Shown: positions 59,577-64,000 of the stretch, one piece after another
Layout of the letters: each line of letters starts with the position of its first letter
Position numbering within the stretch: the first letter of the stretch is position 1
NCBI GenBank assembly: GCA_024138025.1
Contig: JAMXBD010000694.1
Location: 124,001 to 188,000, forward strand
Reading direction: 5' to 3'
DNA: 64,000 nucleotides
DNA from: Combretum micranthum
Taxonomy: Eukaryota > Streptophyta > Magnoliopsida > Myrtales > Combretaceae
Program-made: the position numbers and the translations under genes
The notes under the pieces: model-generated
What the model was told of the DNA's origin: nothing
What the model saw: only the letters and a program-made list of their open reading frames with translations
Database searches by the model: none

Positions 59577-60189
59577 TATTCCCCCATCAAAATTTAACTT
59601 GAACCCTACAGTTTTACACATACTATACTTGTATCCTACTATGTAACTCTCAATATCTACCAAATCTTACCCAGTCAAGTAAGATACAATTGGTATCATA
59701 TATAACAATTGATAAAATTATCCACTCACCCCTATTTCTCAAGTATCCTCTAGCCGCCAAATCACAATCTTGCCTTTTTATTAATAAATAAAATGTGCTT
59801 TCTATCTATTTGTCGATTCTCATAACCCGACCACTCACATACTATTAGTTAGGATGAATTTTGGTCTCAAATTTAGTTCAACTGATACAATTATCATTGT
59901 TATTTTTATAATTATATCACTACTACCAATACTTAGGAATTGAATTATACTAGGACGAAATTAAAAAAAAAAATTAGAATTCCAGATTTACTCTCCTTTT
60001 CATACTTAGAAATAATTTTAGAAGCTAAAATTTCTATTTTAAAGTGGAACTCGATCATGCCTTTCAAGGAGCAGAATTACAATTCCATTCCACTTTCATT
60101 TGTGCATCTTTACTTAAATAATTTTTTAACCAACAACATAATAGCATCTATGAAATAAGGGGCAAACTTTTGTAAACACCAATATATGC

Positions 60190-60211
60190 ATATATATATA
60201 TATATATATAT
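60190..60211. repeat. (TA)n microsatellite
   Basis: About 11 units. Confidence 0.8.
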
Positions 60212-60660
60212 TCCATTCCTTTCAAATATGATATAGCCTAATATAATATAGGAATGAAGCAATAATTTTGTAGACATTTGCAAAACATAAGAATGTTATT
60301 TTAGTCAATTCCATTCCAAGTCATTCATGCAAAATAAATATAACATTAGATTTTTCTAAAGATCAGCTTTCATTGATGGAATAAGAGTAAATGATTTGGT
60401 GAGAGTATGATATGCAACCTTGAGATAATCCTGCCATAATTTCTTTATAAATGAATTTTTCGATGATGTTATATGAAATGTGACACAATATATATCTTAA
60501 GAGAAAAAAATAAAAATAAAAAATAAAAATCTATTCAGTAGAAAAAGTTTACGTAATGAGAAACCAGTGAAACAAATAAATACCATAGTTTTGGTTTACG
60601 AAAGAAAAGTCCAAAAGAATCCTGTATAATCTCGATTTATTGAGGTAATAGATGGTGGTG

Positions 60661-60757
60661 TTGGTTTCGAGGGAGAATATTCAAAAGAACATCTTTTCAT
60701 CACATGGAAATGGGGATCTAATCAACATTCAACAATAATATTCTCCCTCGTATACCA
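60661..60757. repeat. Inverted repeat, 14-bp perfect core
   Basis: CGAGGGAGAATATT (60668-60681) pairs with AATATTCTCCCTCG (60737-60750). With mismatches the arms extend to at least 21 bp (TTGGTTT... against ...ATACCA). The loop is 55 nt. Could be a small inverted-repeat transposon remnant or a hairpin transcript. Confidence 0.6.
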
Positions 60758-63019
60758 AAATCATTCCATATTTCAAAATGTTAATTGGCATCTTTATGCA
60801 TTATTAATTCATAAGCTTAGTCTGACATTTTTACAGGGTTAGGGTTTAATATGCTTCTTCAACTAGGTTCCTAAACCACTCGTGAAGTCATTGAGTAGGT
60901 ACAAACTTTATAGAATATTCTTCTTTCACAGCTTGCATTGACTATAGTACATGCTTCTACTTGCTCAAGTAATGTCTTTTATATGAAAAGAAACAATACT
61001 TAAACGATCCCGAATGTTGCTAGGCTTCTTCTCATCATGTGAAGTGACCCAATCCAATATTATGATATAAAAATGTTTTATTTCCCTTGTAATTTGTTTT
61101 TTATGGGAAGGTTCCTTTTTCTTTATCAAAGGGTAGAGACAGAACTGGATCTATTGTCTTGATTGATGGTCTCTGATCATGATAACATCATATGCACCAG
61201 CACAAGGACAAGTACGATCAAGTATTTATATACAAGCGGGGAATAAGAATAATAATTAAAAAAATGCAAAGAGGGTGAGTAATGAAATTCTCTCTTTTGA
61301 CTTAAACTTAATATATATATGCAGAATTTTCTATCTCGACATTATAAAAATCATGACAATTTTTCTAATAAGGTAAATGATACAATAAATTTTTATATGT
61401 TATTTTTTTATACAACTCGGGAGGGAGGAATGCCCATCATTGAGGCAACTCTTTTTTTTTTTTTCCTTTTTTTCCCCAGTTTTATCCATTATAACTTTTG
61501 AAACAAAGGTAAACAAAGCCTGTTAATTCTATTGGGAAATTTGTATTACATCTCATTAGAATATGAAACATTAGTATTTATATCAATGGGTTAGTATATT
61601 GTTCTTAATCCTTAACATTTTACTATTTTTCTATTTGAATCATTAACATTTGTAAAAGCTTGCAAATATGAATTTTCTTAACGCCGTTAGGCTTTTCCAT
61701 TAAGTTTTGATATTTGGCACATTTTCGTTCATTGAAAATTATTAACGCAAATTAATAAAATAACTAAATTAAGATAAATTTAATAAAATAGATAAAAAAA
61801 AGATAAAAGTTCAAAAAAATAGAAAATTCTATAAAAATAACAAAAAAAAACCGTTCTAGTCATTATTAAAAAAGTTAACGTCACAAACGGTACTCTAATT
61901 TTGACAAAATATGTAATTAGATATCTAAAGTTTGAAATTGATTAATTTAATACTTGAAAGAACTTTCTGTATATGCTGATAGTACATCCATCAAATTTGC
62001 TAATACCATCATCCACTGTGGTATTTTTAATCAACATGATAGAGATGTTGTTGAAATGCACAACAAATTCTTTTAGACATTGAATTGATACATTTCAAAC
62101 TTCAAATTCTAAATTAATCAATTTAAAAGTTTATATATCAAACTATATATTTGGTTAAAGTTTATTTATCATTCATGATATTTACCTAATTAAAATTAGA
62201 CAAGTCTAAAAAAAAGGTGGGAGTGAGTAATTTGTAGTTTGTAGCAACACGTGGAAAAACAAGAGATATATAATTCGTACGTGTTAGTCGTCATTTGGTC
62301 GTAATGATTTGATCTAGCCTGGTTCGATATTTCCTCAGAATCAAACCACGATAGCGACATTGTGTTTGAATCATTTTAACCTAAACTAATCTTACATTTG
62401 ATTTGGAAATTCTTTGAAACATATAATTTAGTTTAATTTAATCTAGTATATTATTATGCATAGTATATGATACAAACTATAGAATCCGTGTGTTTTACAA
62501 ATCTAGCATTTTATTGCAATCTAGGGATTTGTCATATGTTTTTTTTATGATTTATGAACAACTAAAAATAAAAGATATGAACAACCGATCATTGGATATG
62601 ACATGCCAAAGAAAGAATTAGACTAGTTATTCCAATTAGCCGATATTACACATGATTAAAAGAAATAACAAAGAATAATCTTGAAAAGAAAACTCAATAT
62701 GCAATTAATCGCAAAGAATAACAAGATGTCAAAGATGGCAATAACTTCCCTAACATAACCTTGTGGACCCTATTATATCCCATAAGTCAAGCAAGGGCAA
62801 ATATGGAACATAAAAGTCAAAACAATTAAACTAGAAAACTAAGAATGAATTTCAAAAATAGGGTACGAGGTCATATTATGGAGCATGACTATGCACTAAG
62901 TCATGATCTCTGCAATCACACAATTAAACTTTGAACAAAACTTCTCATAAGCGTAAAGTCATAGGTCATGAGATCCTCTCAACTCTCAATTTTCTCCAAA
63001 GACAATGAGCCCAGGAGCT

Positions 63020-63044
63020 TGATCACAACCCCGTGTTGTGATCA
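63020..63044. repeat. Perfect 10-bp hairpin
   Basis: TGATCACAAC, loop CCCGT, GTTGTGATCA. No neighbouring gene to suggest a role. Confidence 0.5.
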
Positions 63045-64000
63045 TGAGTTAGATCACAAGACTAATGTGATTTAATTTTCTTGCTCCACTTCAATCACTA
63101 TCTTTGACATGAATGCGATCTCAATAATGATGGTCTTCAAATCTTATCTTTAATCCCTAGGTTTTAGCCATAACAAGAATTAAAAAATTTAAAAAGAATC
63201 AAATTCTAAATCTAATTTTATATCATGAAAAATAATAAAAGTCTTGGTAGTTTATTAATTAATATTTCCTAGTCATCTAATGTGTTATATTTCATACATT
63301 AAAAAAGTTGTGATTTTTCATATTTTATAATTAAACTTTTTCCAAAAGTGCTATAAATTTATTGCAATCAATCACAATGAGCTTTAAAGCATTGATATAA
63401 TGTTCTTTCTCTTAAATAAAGTTCCTTTCATTAAATACTGATATGACCATTACCAGTTAAACCGCACTTATTTTCTTTTATGAAAAAAGAAAAGTAATCA
63501 GATATTTAAAAGTTTACACAAAACTGGGCATTTTGTTGTTTTCAGAAAACCAATAAGATATTTTTGAAATCCACTTTTCTAAAATACTCTCTTTTACCCA
63601 CGCGAAATTTTTCTTCCAAACTTTCTCATTTTAGTTTGAAAAACCCTGAGATTGTGTTTACAAGTTGCACAACTTGAGTTTTGGAAAGAAGAAAGTGAAG
63701 CGTTTTTTAAAAGCATGATAGGTATCTTCGTTTGCTTTATTTTCTCATATTTCATAAAGTACTTTGTCAAATACACTAGTACTTGTGCATATTTCATCAT
63801 TCACATGTGAAATATTGTTTTTAGTAGTATTATGTTTTAGAAAGCTGAAAAACGAACCTGGTTTGCTAAGAAACACTAAAATATGATAAAAGCTTATTTT
63901 GCGAGTTTGTTTAGGCTTAAAATGAAATATGTTTTTCATGTGTTTATAAGCAAAAGTTATTTCATCTCATCTAAATAAAGAATAGCAAAACATGCAATAT

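Larger units (their letters stand above)
59577..64000. other. AT-rich host DNA without recognisable genes
   Basis: No ORF here has motifs or plausible exon structure. It contains a (TA)n tract, an inverted repeat at 60661-60757, a short hairpin at 63020-63044, a poly-T run near 61450, and a TTAACGCCGTTAGGC motif at 61678-61692 of a kind often seen in plant repeats. The rest I could not assign. Confidence 0.4.

Noticed and set aside
61678..61692. TTAACGCCGTTAGGC as the end of a DNA transposon
   Set aside because: No matching inverted end or target duplication could be found nearby.

Overview
This window is AT-rich nuclear DNA from a flowering plant. It is almost entirely nested long-terminal-repeat (LTR) retrotransposons. 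Plant origin is supported by the chromodomain-bearing Ty3/gypsy polyprotein, the repeated use of an initiator-tRNA-Met primer site (TGGTATCAGAGC), and remnants of plant-type intron-containing genes. I see no intact host gene, no tRNA or rRNA gene and no CRISPR. Most short open frames are chance frames inside LTRs.

Layout, left to right. 1-3982 is a plus-oriented LTR whose first bases lie just outside the window. 3983-4204 is unassigned. 4205-43226 is one decayed minus-strand Ty3/gypsy chromovirus (here 'element C', Tekay/Del-like). It has a primer-binding site, an extra acidic leader ORF, gag with three zinc knuckles, protease, RT, RNase H, integrase, chromodomain and a polypurine tract. Its 3' LTR was split by a 23.15-kb insertion (5396-28545, 5-bp target duplication AAAAT). 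Its 5' LTR was split by a solo LTR (37398-40908, target duplication ATTTA).

The 23-kb insertion is a non-autonomous element family ('A') in an LTR-internal-LTR-internal-LTR array on the minus strand. Its roughly 2.08-kb internal regions carry a zinc-knuckle gag remnant and no pol. The third LTR was entered by a related element in the opposite orientation ('D', 22054-27684). D then lost its 3' part together with about 1.15 kb of that LTR.

43227-45812 is the LTR fragment into which element C appears to have inserted. 45813-47820 and 55051-64000 are lower-copy host DNA, separated by a plus-strand solo LTR (47821-55045, target duplication GAGAT) that holds another minus-strand solo LTR (48427-51836, target duplication CTATT). 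The host DNA carries decayed, intron-retaining fragments of a cytosolic isoleucyl-tRNA synthetase gene (47456-47608) and a WDR4/TRM82-type WD40 gene (55785-56844). Without the solo LTR they would be about 0.95 kb apart, both on the plus strand. The rest has minisatellites, microsatellites, an inverted repeat and a weak Copia-like LTR.

How the parts relate. The LTR families are diverged but share the same ends (TGTAAGCCC...CGTGACA), a TATAAATA-type box with a GC-rich motif 75-105 bp upstream in most copies, and a conserved roughly 35-bp block seen ten times. Element C encodes the only pol-type machinery here. Elements A and D look like parasites of a C-like relative. All percentages are by-eye estimates from local comparison, not computed alignments.
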